From: Bog-473 sp963730395
GTDB lineage: Bacteria > Actinomycetota > Acidimicrobiia > Acidimicrobiales > RAAP-2
Assembly (NCBI GenBank): GCA_963730395.1
Contig: CAVSSK010000018.1
Span: forward strand, 62,001-126,000
Length of the DNA stretch: 64,000 bases
Direction of reading: 5' to 3'
The number at the start of each line of letters is the position of its first letter. The first letter of the stretch is position 1. A program made the translations under genes and the position numbers. The notes under the pieces were generated by a model. That model was not told the origin of the DNA. It did not search any database and saw only the letters and a program-made list of their open reading frames with translations. This document shows, piece by piece, positions 8,837 to 16,138 of this stretch.

Positions 8837-10144
8837 TCAGGCGTCGAGGCGGATGAGGTCCTCGAGCGTCTCGCGCCGGACGGCCACGCGGGCGATGCCG
8901 TCCGAGACGAAGACGACGGCCGGCCTGGGGACCTTGTTGTAGTTGGAGGCCATGGCGTAGCCGTAGGCACCGGTGACGGGCGTGGCGAGGATGTCGCCCA
9001 CCTCGAGGTCGTCGGGCACATAGGCGTCGGGCACGACGAGGTCACCGCTCTCGCAGTGCTTGCCGACCACGCGTACCGGCCGTGGCCGGGGCGCGGTGGC
9101 GGACCGGGGCAGGAAGGCCTCGTAGCCGCTGCCGTAGAGCACGGGCCGCGGGTTGTCGCTCATGCCTCCGTCGACGCTCACATAGGTCCGGATGCCCGGG
9201 AGGTGCTTGACGGTGCCGACCGTGTAGAGCGTCATGCCGGCTGTAGCGACGATGGAACGACCTGGCTCGGCCGAGATCCGCGTGGCGGGATCGACGCGCG
9301 CCTTGGCGCAGGCCGCCCGCGTGGCCTGCGCCCACTCGGCCTGTGTCGGAGCCGACTCTCCGTTCACGTAGGGCACGCCCAACCCACCACCGACCACCAG
9401 CTCGGGGAGTCCCAGCGGAGCGAAGAACGCGCCCAGAACCTCGGCCGCCTGCTCGAATGAGGACGCGTCGAAGACCTGGCTGCCGATGTGGGCATGCACC
9501 CCCACCAGCTCGACGCCGGGCAGGAGCTCGAGAGCAGCGACGGCCTCGGCGGCGGCGCCGGAGGAAACGGAGAAGCCGAACTTCGAGTCCTCCTGGCCGG
9601 TGCGCACGAACTCGTGGGTGTGCGCCTCCACGCCTGGCGTCACCCGGACGAGAACCTTCGGCCGCGCCGGCCCGGGCGGGGACGACTCCAGCAGGCCGCC
9701 GAGGCGGGCGATCTCGTCGAAGGAGTCCACCACGATCCGGCCGACGCCGAGGGAGAGGGCAGAGGACAACTCCTCGGTCGACTTGTTGTTGCCGTGGAGG
9801 ACCAGGCGGTCCGCCGGCACGCCGGCCGAGAGCGCCACGTGGAGCTCGCCGCCCGACGCCACGTCGAGGTGCATGCCGGCCTCGTGGGCCAGGCGCGCCA
9901 TCGATCGGCACAAGAACGCCTTGGTGGCGTAGGCGACGCCCTCGCCCCAGGCCGCCACGGCCTCGCGGCAGGCGTGGCGCAAGTGGTCCTCGTCGTAGAC
10001 GAAGAGGGGCGTGCCGAACTCGTGGGCGAGCTCGAGGAGGTCGAGGCCGCCGACGTGGAGGTGCCCCTTCTCGTCGACGGAGGCGCTGCGCGGCAGCAGG
10101 TGGCGCTCCAGTGGTGCGGTGGCGACGTCGTGGTCCGTCGGCAT
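8837..10144 (-). CDS. lysA: Diaminopimelate decarboxylase
   Basis: LysA removes carbon dioxide from meso-diaminopimelate to give lysine. The protein has 435 residues, normal for the family. The PLP-binding lysine is K75 in GVAYATKAFLCRS, the substrate loop HGNNKS follows, and the C-terminal barrel holds the glycine-rich EPGRSIVA and CESGDLV motifs (the cysteine and following residues complete the partner active site in the dimer). It is the first gene of the amino-acid block and lies 56 nt upstream of hom on the same strand. The ATG at 10144 gives the full N-terminal domain. Confidence 0.96.
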   Translation of the reverse strand: MPTDHDVATAPLERHLLPRSASVDEKGHLHVGGLDLLELAHEFGTPLFVYDEDHLRHACREAVAAWGEGVAYATKAFLCRSMARLAHEAGMHLDVASGGELHVALSAGVPADRLVLHGNNKSTEELSSALSLGVGRIVVDSFDEIARLGGLLESSPPGPARPKVLVRVTPGVEAHTHEFVRTGQEDSKFGFSVSSGAAAEAVAALELLPGVELVGVHAHIGSQVFDASSFEQAAEVLGAFFAPLGLPELVVGGGLGVPYVNGESAPTQAEWAQATRAACAKARVDPATRISAEPGRSIVATAGMTLYTVGTVKHLPGIRTYVSVDGGMSDNPRPVLYGSGYEAFLPRSATAPRPRPVRVVGKHCESGDLVVPDAYVPDDLEVGDILATPVTGAYGYAMASNYNKVPRPAVVFVSDGIARVAVRRETLEDLIRLDA

Positions 10145-10253
10145 GGAGGTGCAGGATACGGCAGCCTTCGCGCGTTCCGCGGAGGCCGGGACTGGTGGCG
10201 GTGCCCGGGGACTACGATCGTCCCCTGCTCGTGCGTCGGCGCGGGCACGTCCC

Positions 10254-10325
10254 GCCCCCGTAGCTCAGCGGATAGAGCACCGGCCTCCGGAGCCGGTGGC
10301 GCAGGTTCGAGTCCTGCCGGGGGCG
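10254..10325 (+). tRNA. tRNA-Arg (anticodon CCG)
   Basis: The acceptor stem GCCCCCG pairs with CGGGGGC at 10318-10324. The D arm is GCTCAGCGGATAGAGC, and the anticodon stem CCGGC/GCCGG closes the seven-base loop CTCCGGA, so the anticodon is CCG (arginine, codon CGG). The T arm is GCAGG-TTCGAGT-CCTGC. No CCA is encoded. The 3' half of this gene is duplicated at 23148-23194, which marks it as the attachment site of a genomic island. Confidence 0.95.
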
Positions 10326-10328
10326 CCG
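10282..10328 (+). repeat. Left attachment site (attL-like), 3' half of tRNA-Arg
   Basis: These 47 bases, from the anticodon loop to just past the acceptor stem, recur in direct orientation at 23148-23194 with 3 mismatches. This is the usual geometry left by a tyrosine-recombinase element that integrates in a tRNA and restores its 3' end. Confidence 0.75.
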
Positions 10329-10362
10329 TTGCCGGGGGCGCCCGCACACTGCCGGGGGCGCC
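10315..10362 (+). repeat. Three copies of a 13-bp tRNA 3'-end motif
   Basis: The sequence TGCCGGGGGCGCC occurs at 10315-10327 (the real tRNA end), 10330-10342 and 10350-10362. The two extra copies lie immediately outside the tRNA on the island side. They may be scars of repeated integration and excision at the same site. A short direct repeat (GTGCTTGAG) also lies at about 10391 and 10423. Confidence 0.7.
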
Positions 10363-10450
10363 GACCCGATGGCACTAGACGAATCAGCGAGTGCTTGAGG
10401 CGAGCTGAAGCCCTCGCATCGTGAGTGCTTGAGAGCGGTCGGCCGTGTGG

Positions 10451-11029
10451 TTAGAGCGAACGCCCGCTGAATGCGGCCAGTCGGTCGAGTGTGGACGCGC
10501 CTTCGGGGGCCGGCTGCTCGGATGCGTAGAGGCCGGCGGCCCGGAACTCGGGCGAGACCGACGCCTGGGACGTGGCGAGGGCGACGTCGGCCGCATCGGC
10601 CTGAATCTCGATGGTGAGTCCGGTGGCTCGAGTGAGGTCCCAGGCGTGGGTGGCATGGTCGGCCATGATCAGGTTGAGCGCGAAGGGTGCGGGTGTGTCC
10701 CCCCAGGGCATCGGCACGGTACCCTCGAGTACGCCTGGGCCGCTGAATGCGGCAAGGACGCCAGCCGCGGCGCGGCTGTACGACGCGGCGGGATCGTTGC
10801 CGACCCAGTCGGGCATGTCGGACCAGTCCGGGAAGGGCTGCTGTTCGCCACGCGCACTGGCGGCGAACAGGTCAGCGCCCCCGATCATGTGGTTGAGGAC
10901 GTCTCGCGCGCACCACCCCACGCAGGGGGACGGTGCCGCGAGCTGAGCGGGGGTGGCCTTGTCCATGGCGCGAGCGATCGAGTCGCCAACGCCCTCGAAC
11001 ATGGTGAGCTCGGTTGCGGTGGTTGTCAT
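10451..11029 (-). CDS. TIGR03086-type DinB-like metal-binding protein
   Basis: The 192-residue protein belongs to the mycothiol-dependent maleylpyruvate isomerase-like DinB fold. It has an N-terminal four-helix bundle with PSPCVGWCARDVLNHMIGGAD and a later metal-ligand segment MADHATHAWDLTRATG. The histidines at about 47, 130 and 133 are the expected metal ligands. Members use or detoxify substrates with mycothiol in actinobacteria, but this one's substrate is unknown. It lies about 100 nt downstream of the hemerythrin-VOC pair on the same strand, so it is probably the third gene of that operon. Confidence 0.8.
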   Translation of the reverse strand: MTTTATELTMFEGVGDSIARAMDKATPAQLAAPSPCVGWCARDVLNHMIGGADLFAASARGEQQPFPDWSDMPDWVGNDPAASYSRAAAGVLAAFSGPGVLEGTVPMPWGDTPAPFALNLIMADHATHAWDLTRATGLTIEIQADAADVALATSQASVSPEFRAAGLYASEQPAPEGASTLDRLAAFSGRSL

Positions 11030-11132
11030 TGGTTTCTCCTCGCTGGTCTACTGCCTGGTGACCGCGTTCTGAGCGGTCGTCTTCGTGTTCACTTCAGTGA
11101 CGGCGCTGCGGAGGTCGAGGGTTCGCGTCCGG

Positions 11133-11717
11133 TCACGCTGATCGTGCGAACTTGCTGTCTCGAAGACCGCACAGCGTGCCCGTGGTCTGGAGCTCGACGA
11201 CGGCCGGGACCGGCTCGGGGTCGGCGAAGAGCTGAGGATCGAGGTAGTCGGCCCGTTGGCTGGTGGGGTCGTGGACCCACCAGGAAGCCTCGAGCGCGAT
11301 GCCATTGGGGTCGGTGAAGTAGACGGAACGGACGACCTCATGGTCGACGATGTCGGTGACCTCCCACGCGTGGCTCTGCAGGCGTTGGCGGAGAGCGTGG
11401 AGTGCGTTCTCGTCGGGAAGGTTCAGTGACAGATGGTCGAACTGTGGGGCGCGTTCGTTCGGCACACCGGCACGGTTCACGAACGGCCGAGCCGGCGCGT
11501 CGGCGTACTCGAAGAAGGCCACGGTGCACTGGGGACCGAACTCGAAGAAGTAGTGGCGGAATTCGGGCGTGCTGATCGTGGCGACGAGCCGAGCGCCGAG
11601 GGTTCCGTGGTAGAAGCGGACCGTCGCGTCCATATCGGAGGTCACGAGCGCGAGATGGTTGATCCCCAGCCAGCTCGCTCGAGCCTCCCCGCCTCCAACA
11701 CGGTCCGCGGCGCTCAT
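11133..11717 (-). CDS. VOC (glyoxalase/dioxygenase superfamily) protein
   Basis: A 194-residue vicinal oxygen chelate protein. The first half-module reads LGINHLALVTSDMDATVRFYHGTLG and the second FDHLSLNLPDENALHAL followed by VYFTDPNGIALEASWW. The two histidines after GIN and FD plus the glutamate of ALEASWW are candidate metal ligands. The ATG overlaps the hemerythrin stop by 4 nt (ATGA), so the two proteins are made together. The substrate is not predictable; a role in stress or aromatic metabolism is possible. Confidence 0.82.
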   Translation of the reverse strand: MSAADRVGGGEARASWLGINHLALVTSDMDATVRFYHGTLGARLVATISTPEFRHYFFEFGPQCTVAFFEYADAPARPFVNRAGVPNERAPQFDHLSLNLPDENALHALRQRLQSHAWEVTDIVDHEVVRSVYFTDPNGIALEASWWVHDPTSQRADYLDPQLFADPEPVPAVVELQTTGTLCGLRDSKFARSA

Positions 11718-12424
11718 GATCGGGCCCCGGCTGCATCGGCGGTCGCGGCTGACACTGACAGCTGCATGTCAGCCGTCGTCTGGGGTTCGGGCGTGAGGTC
11801 GGGGATGCGACGAGAGAGTTCCGCGAAGTCGTCTCCGATTGCCTGGTGCACGAGCTGGATCGCTGCGGTGAACGCGTCGGCCGGCATCACGTGCTGCCAA
11901 ATGCGAGTCATGTTCTCGCGGTCGTCATCACCGAGCAGCGGATACATCCATGCCACGAGCTCGGGGAAGCGGTCCTGGGGAACTTGGCCCGCCATGATTC
12001 CCACGGCGTTGGCTTGGTCGAGCACCGAGACGCGCTCTTTGATGAGGCCGTACACGTGCCCGTCTTCCTTAGCCAGGTGCAGATCGAGGTGAAATTTGAA
12101 CGCTGCAGTCGCCCGCGCCGTTTCCAGCGCATCGCGCGCTGAAACCGCGTTACTCAACCCGTCGAAGGCAGCATCGAGACCGCGATGGTCCTTCTCGTAG
12201 GCCTCCGCAACCGACGGTGCGACCTCCTCGAGCGCCGTGAAGATTGCGAGCTCTTCACCGTGAGCGTGCCACTCCAGCACCTCATTGAAGAACCGGAACC
12301 GTTCCACGGTCTCCTCGAGACCCGGCTTCCCCCGGGCCGCGTCAAGCGCGGCCGTGTCGATCTTCGCCATGTCGGCTCGGAACGCATTGTGGATCGCGAC
12401 TACTGCATCAATCGGACCAGCCAT
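11714..12424 (-). CDS. Hemerythrin-domain protein
   Basis: The 236-residue protein has a hemerythrin-type four-helix bundle with a plausible di-iron set: H12 (AIHNAFRADM), H53 and E57/E58 (EWHAHGEELAIF), H80 (KDHRGLDAAF), H112 and H116 with E120 (FHLDLHLAKEDGHVYGLI). The C-terminal 80 residues form a further helical region (MYPLLGDDDRENMTRIWQHVMP). Family members bind oxygen or nitric oxide or act in iron and redox homeostasis. It is the first gene of a three-gene minus-strand operon, and a perfect palindrome lies just upstream between it and a divergent MarR regulator. Confidence 0.85.
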   Translation of the reverse strand: MAGPIDAVVAIHNAFRADMAKIDTAALDAARGKPGLEETVERFRFFNEVLEWHAHGEELAIFTALEEVAPSVAEAYEKDHRGLDAAFDGLSNAVSARDALETARATAAFKFHLDLHLAKEDGHVYGLIKERVSVLDQANAVGIMAGQVPQDRFPELVAWMYPLLGDDDRENMTRIWQHVMPADAFTAAIQLVHQAIGDDFAELSRRIPDLTPEPQTTADMQLSVSAATADAAGARS

Positions 12425-12447
12425 GTTGCCCCCTTATACATTGACCA

Positions 12448-12469
12448 AATATCTTGGGATCAAGATATT
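12448..12469. promoter_or_regulatory. Palindromic operator, probable MarR site 1
   Basis: Perfect 9-bp arms AATATCTTG and CAAGATATT are separated by GGAT. The site lies 24 nt upstream of the hemerythrin start in an AT-rich stretch that contrasts with its surroundings. Size and symmetry match MarR-family operators, and a MarR gene is divergently encoded 230 nt away. Confidence 0.7.
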
Positions 12470-12510
12470 CCGTCCCAAGCTACATGTCAAGAGTCTTCTT
12501 GCTATAGGAT

Positions 12511-12527
12511 TACTTGAGATCAAATCT
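12511..12527. promoter_or_regulatory. Second operator-like half-palindrome
   Basis: TACTTGAGATCAAATC resembles the core of site 1 (CTTGGGATCAAG) with matching CTTG/ATCAA halves and one changed arm. It lies about 50 nt away on the side facing the MarR gene, as expected for paired autoregulatory sites. Confidence 0.45.
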
Positions 12528-12549
12528 CCAGGGCAAGGTAGAGAGGACT

Positions 12550-12700
12550 GTGGACACAACAGCGACGTTGATCGTCCGGCACCGCGTGCAGGATTACGCC
12601 AGCGCGCCGTGACGAGACGCTGGAGGGCCTCCTCGAGCAGCACGGCTGTAGCGGCGCCGTGATCGGGCCGCCTCGCATCGAAATCGCGGTGGAGGCCTGA
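12550..12700 (+). pseudogene. Remnant of a small ABM-like (antibiotic monooxygenase fold) gene
   Basis: The start reads VDTTATLIVRHRVQDYAS and the end, in another frame, reads LEGLLEQHGCSGAVIGPPRIEIAVEA. These are the two ends of the roughly 95-residue ferredoxin-like proteins that open with LLVRHxVxDYxxW and end with GPPRIExxxEA. The central strand-helix region is missing and a frame change separates the pieces, so the gene is an internally deleted relic. Its end supplies the GGAGG ribosome-binding site for the MarR gene that starts 2 nt later. Confidence 0.55.
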
Positions 12701-12701
12701 G

Positions 12702-13292
12702 GTGAGCCCCTCCGCCGCACGTCGCAAGGGTGGCGTCCCCCGCGAGGGCGCCGTCTCCGCGCGTCCACCTGAAGCGGACGCGTTCGAGTACGAATACCCC
12801 GGCGCGTCGTGGCTCGCCTCGCGCGCGATCCGCCAGCTCGAGGTCGTCGGCGGCCAGGCCGAGGAGCTCGTCGCCACAGTCGCCCGGCGTTACGGCCTCT
12901 CCCACGCAGCGCTCAACGCGCTCGCCGTCGTCGAAGGTGCTGGCGGCCCCATTCCGACGGGCGAAATCAGTGCCCGAATGCACATCACCACCGGAACGAT
13001 GACCAGCGTCCTCGACACCCTCGAACGCAATGGCTACATCAAACGCATCGCCGACCCCAACGACCGCCGCCGCGTCCTCGTTGACATCACGCCCGACGCC
13101 CAAGGCGTGCTCGACAAGATGCTTCCAGAAGTCCAACACGTCATCGCCGGTGCCATGGCAAACATCGACGGCGACGCCCTCCAAGCCCTTCTCGACGCCC
13201 TCGCCGCCGTCAGCGCCGCTATCGCAGCCGTCCCCGACACCCTCCCGTCCGTCGCTCCCAGACGAACACCAGATCACCTGCGCCGCACCTAA
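12702..13292 (+). CDS. MarR family transcriptional regulator
   Basis: The 196-residue protein has a winged helix-turn-helix: recognition region PTGEISARMHITTGTMTSVLDTLERNGYIKR, then the wing DPNDRRRVLVDITPDAQ, flanked by dimerisation helices. It starts at GTG 12702 with GGAGG six bases upstream. It is divergent from the hemerythrin-VOC-DinB operon, and two operator-like sequences lie between them. It probably represses both directions and responds to a small molecule or oxidant; no cysteine is visible in the DNA-binding domain, so a ligand is more likely than thiol oxidation. Confidence 0.9.
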   Translation: MSPSAARRKGGVPREGAVSARPPEADAFEYEYPGASWLASRAIRQLEVVGGQAEELVATVARRYGLSHAALNALAVVEGAGGPIPTGEISARMHITTGTMTSVLDTLERNGYIKRIADPNDRRRVLVDITPDAQGVLDKMLPEVQHVIAGAMANIDGDALQALLDALAAVSAAIAAVPDTLPSVAPRRTPDHLRRT

Positions 13293-13438
13293 GCAACGGA
13301 CGGACACGGAAGCCCCCAGTGACTTACGGGAGCGCACCCGCAAGATGGGATTGCACCAACCGCAACCGGGAGCAGAACGCGTCCCATAACGGGCGCTTCG
13401 GGTTCCAGGGGGGTATGAAGGCCCTGACGTAGCCTCCG

Positions 13439-13834
13439 GTGGTGGAGACGGATCGGGAGAGGATGTTCGCCGCGATGATCGGGATCCCTGGGGTCACCGT
13501 GATCGAGGCTCGCACCACGGCCGACACGTTGAACGTGCTCGTCGAGACCGAGCTGCGTCCGCCTCGATGCCCGCGTTGTGGCGGAGCCGTCAAACGTTGT
13601 GGAGCCGAGCTCGAGGACCTGGTGCCCTCGTCGGCCGTCGGACGGGTCTCTCGGCTGACCTGGCGCCGTCGCCGGTAGCACTGTCCCGCAGAGGACTGTC
13701 CCATCGACGTCTTCAGTGAGGACGACGCCGGGGTCGATGCCTTCAACGAGCGGGTGGCCGCGGCGAACGCGCGGTTCCCGCTCGAAGCGGTGTCCTCGCC
13801 GCCCTCAGACTGGCGTGATCGTCTCGAGGAGTGA
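13439..13834 (+). pseudogene. ISL3-type transposase, N-terminal fragment with an internal stop
   Basis: The first 79 codons carry the N-terminal zinc ribbon of ISL3 transposases (RPPRCPRCGGAVKRCGAE) and the following LTWRRRR. A TAG at 13676-13678 stands where family members have an aromatic residue before the second cysteine pair. Reading through gives HCPAEDCPIDVFSED, which fits, and then 35 residues unlike the transposase. The catalytic domain is absent here; a C-terminal piece lies next to it on the other strand. Confidence 0.65.
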
Positions 13835-14165
13835 CCAGTCGGGCTTGCCGGCGTAGAGCAGGGCGCGCACCCGGAAATTCCGAAACGACGAGAACCCGAA
13901 GGCGGCCCGCTTCACGCGCTTGATCAGGTTATTGGCTGCCTCGGTCGGGCCGTTCGAGACATGGGAGCGATGCCAGGCAACGATCTGGTCGCGCCAGCGG
14001 GCCAGGGTCCGTCCGAGGGAACGCACCTCGATGGGGATGTCACGAATCGGCCATGTCGACGATGAGGCGCTCGATCCACTCGCGTGCGGTGGCCTCGTCG
14101 CCGTGTGCGTAGAGCTCCCGGACGGCCTCCTTGGCATGCCAGGTGGTGGCAATCACCGGGTCAAC
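13805..14165 (-). pseudogene. ISL3-type transposase, C-terminal fragment, inverted
   Basis: Two minus-strand frames, joined by a frame change near 14040, give the C-terminal end of an ISL3 transposase: TWHAKEAVRELYAHGDEA, then WHRSHVSNGPTEAANNLIKR and RNFRVRALLYAGKPDWSLL. The motif SNGPTEAxNNLIKRxKR is typical of the family. The piece faces the N-terminal fragment at 13439, so the element has been rearranged by inversion and the middle, with two of the catalytic acidic residues, is gone. It cannot encode an active enzyme. Confidence 0.75.
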
Positions 14166-14358
14166 CCTCGTTGGCTCATTGAGAGGTCCGGAATCCTGGC
14201 ATACGGTGGACACACACAACATCTTGTACCCGTGGTGCATGAATAGTTGTGATCACCACATTCACTTGGTGTTGGTCACGCAACCGCACGATCCAATGGT
14301 TGTTGTACATGGTACGTGTCGACACTGTCCCTTGTAATGGTCCGACAGACGCTCCAAC

Positions 14359-15819
14359 ATGGTCGCGGTGATCTTGGATATGTCGGATCGATCGATCAGA
14401 ATCGGACGAGATGTGATCATCGGGACCGCTTTGACCGTCGCGGTGGTCGCGTCGCCCTTCGCACTTTCGAGCGCAACGACAGTGAGCGTCGCGCCGGGCG
14501 AGACGTTGCTCGGCATCGCCGATGAGTACGGCACTACCGTCGCGGCGTTGGAGGCCGCCAACAACCTGACGGATCCAAACACTATCGTCGCCGGATCGGT
14601 GCTGGAGCTACCGGGTGCGTCCAGCGTCGTCGCCGCCGCACTGAAGAACACGGTCGTGGTGGAACCGGGACAGACAATTTCATCCATCGCTGCGCAGTAC
14701 CGTACGACGGTGTCGGCGTTGGCAGCGACGAACCATTTGGCCGATCCAAACCACGTCGTCATCGGCTCGGTCCTGCAGGTGCCGGGAGCCGTCGGTACGA
14801 CGCCGGCAGTTCCGGCAGCCGGTGCTGCCGGGGGATTCGTTGTCGTCCAGCCGGGGCAGAGCCTCTCGTCAATCGCCACCTCCTTCGACACCACCGTGGC
14901 CGCGTTGGCGTCCGCCAACACCCTTATTGACCCGAACAACATTGTCATCGGCTCCGTGCTCCGGATCCCCGGACCAGGCTTGCCTGCGCAGGCTGCGACC
15001 AATGCATCCGGGTCATCGGGTGGCAGCGTCGTAGTTGCAGCCGGAGACACCCTGATGGGGATTGCTCATCAGTACGGCACCACGGTCGCCGCGTTGGCGA
15101 CGGTAAACAACCTGGCCGATCCGAACAGGGTCGTCATCGGATCGGTGCTCAAGATCCCGGGAGCGGGAGTGTCGGCGGCCGGAGCCCTGGCATCCGGGTC
15201 CTCTGGCGCCACCGTGACCATCTCTCCGGGCCAGACGCTCTCTTCTATCGCCGCTGACCACGGAACCACGGTCTCGATGCTCGAGGCCGTGAACGGCATC
15301 GTCCATCCCAATCTCATCGTGTCTGGAATGCAGTTGCGGCTCCCTCCAACGAGTACCAGTGCCTTGGCGTCCGACATTGTCCCAGCGGGCAGCGCGCTTC
15401 CTGCACTGCTCCGGGCCTACCCGAGCCGGGTCGCCCTGCGATCCCTGTTCGTCCACTGGGCCGTCGTGGACGGTGTCAGTCCAGCCCTGTTGGAAGCGAT
15501 GTGCTGGTGGGAGTCCGGCTGGCAGACCTATATCTCATCGGTGACTGGCGCTCTGGGCGTCTGCCAACTCGAGCCCTCGACCGTCACCCATCTGCAGGCT
15601 CAGCTGGGGCAGCGCACCCTCGACCCGAACGTTGCTTCGGACAACATCGAAATGGCGGCGGTGTTCTTCCACCAGCTCCTGGTTGCCAGCGCTGGCGATG
15701 TGTCCATGGCACTGGCTGGCTATTACCAGGGGCTGGCTTCCGTCCAGAGTGCCGGCCTCTTCCCGTCAACCAAGCAGTACGTGAAGGGGATCTTGGCCTA
15801 CGTGCCCTCGTTCAGCTGA
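14359..15819 (+). CDS. Exported LysM-repeat lytic transglycosylase
   Basis: A 486-residue peptidoglycan-binding enzyme. An N-terminal hydrophobic segment (about residues 17-36) acts as signal or anchor. Five LysM modules follow, each with the pattern G-x-T/S-L-x-x-I-A...TTV-x-L...N-x-L-x-D/H-P-N-x-I-V-x-G-S-x-L, separated by Gly/Ala/Ser linkers. The C-terminal 130 residues resemble a goose-lysozyme/SLT domain with the candidate catalytic glutamate in AMCWWESGWQ and the GALGVCQLEPSTV strand. It probably binds septal or wall glycan and cleaves it. The gene is intact, although it stands in a decayed part of the island. Confidence 0.85.
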   Translation: MVAVILDMSDRSIRIGRDVIIGTALTVAVVASPFALSSATTVSVAPGETLLGIADEYGTTVAALEAANNLTDPNTIVAGSVLELPGASSVVAAALKNTVVVEPGQTISSIAAQYRTTVSALAATNHLADPNHVVIGSVLQVPGAVGTTPAVPAAGAAGGFVVVQPGQSLSSIATSFDTTVAALASANTLIDPNNIVIGSVLRIPGPGLPAQAATNASGSSGGSVVVAAGDTLMGIAHQYGTTVAALATVNNLADPNRVVIGSVLKIPGAGVSAAGALASGSSGATVTISPGQTLSSIAADHGTTVSMLEAVNGIVHPNLIVSGMQLRLPPTSTSALASDIVPAGSALPALLRAYPSRVALRSLFVHWAVVDGVSPALLEAMCWWESGWQTYISSVTGALGVCQLEPSTVTHLQAQLGQRTLDPNVASDNIEMAAVFFHQLLVASAGDVSMALAGYYQGLASVQSAGLFPSTKQYVKGILAYVPSFS

Positions 15820-16138
15820 GCAACGAATCGAGGCCTTGGCCTGCAGCTCACGAGTAGGGACCCTCGGCACTCGCCCCCGAACAGTCGCCGGCCCTGCGCG
15901 GAGCCCATCGACAGCCGGCGAATGACCCGACTCCCGCCAACACAGGGACGAAGCAGGCGGCTCTTGCTCGGTGAGGGAGAGACCGTGATTGGTGTCCTGG
16001 CGGCGGCGTAGACGACGTACAAGGTCCATTGGCTCTCCGCCGCGGCCTTGGCGGTCACTGCTGTGTTGGGGTACGCATTCTTCAAGTCGCAACACCTCAT
16101 GGATCATCGGCGGAGCGCGACCTTCGGGCGACAGGACA
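15820..16138. other. 319-bp gap without a supported gene
   Basis: Short frames exist on both strands but none shows a domain, a ribosome-binding site or codon bias. It separates convergent genes. No clear terminator hairpin with a T-tract is visible. Confidence 0.5.

Noticed and set aside
6357..9460. Two long plus-strand frames (438 and 658 codons) opposite thrC, hom and lysA
   Set aside because: They are shadows of the minus-strand metabolic genes and have no domain.
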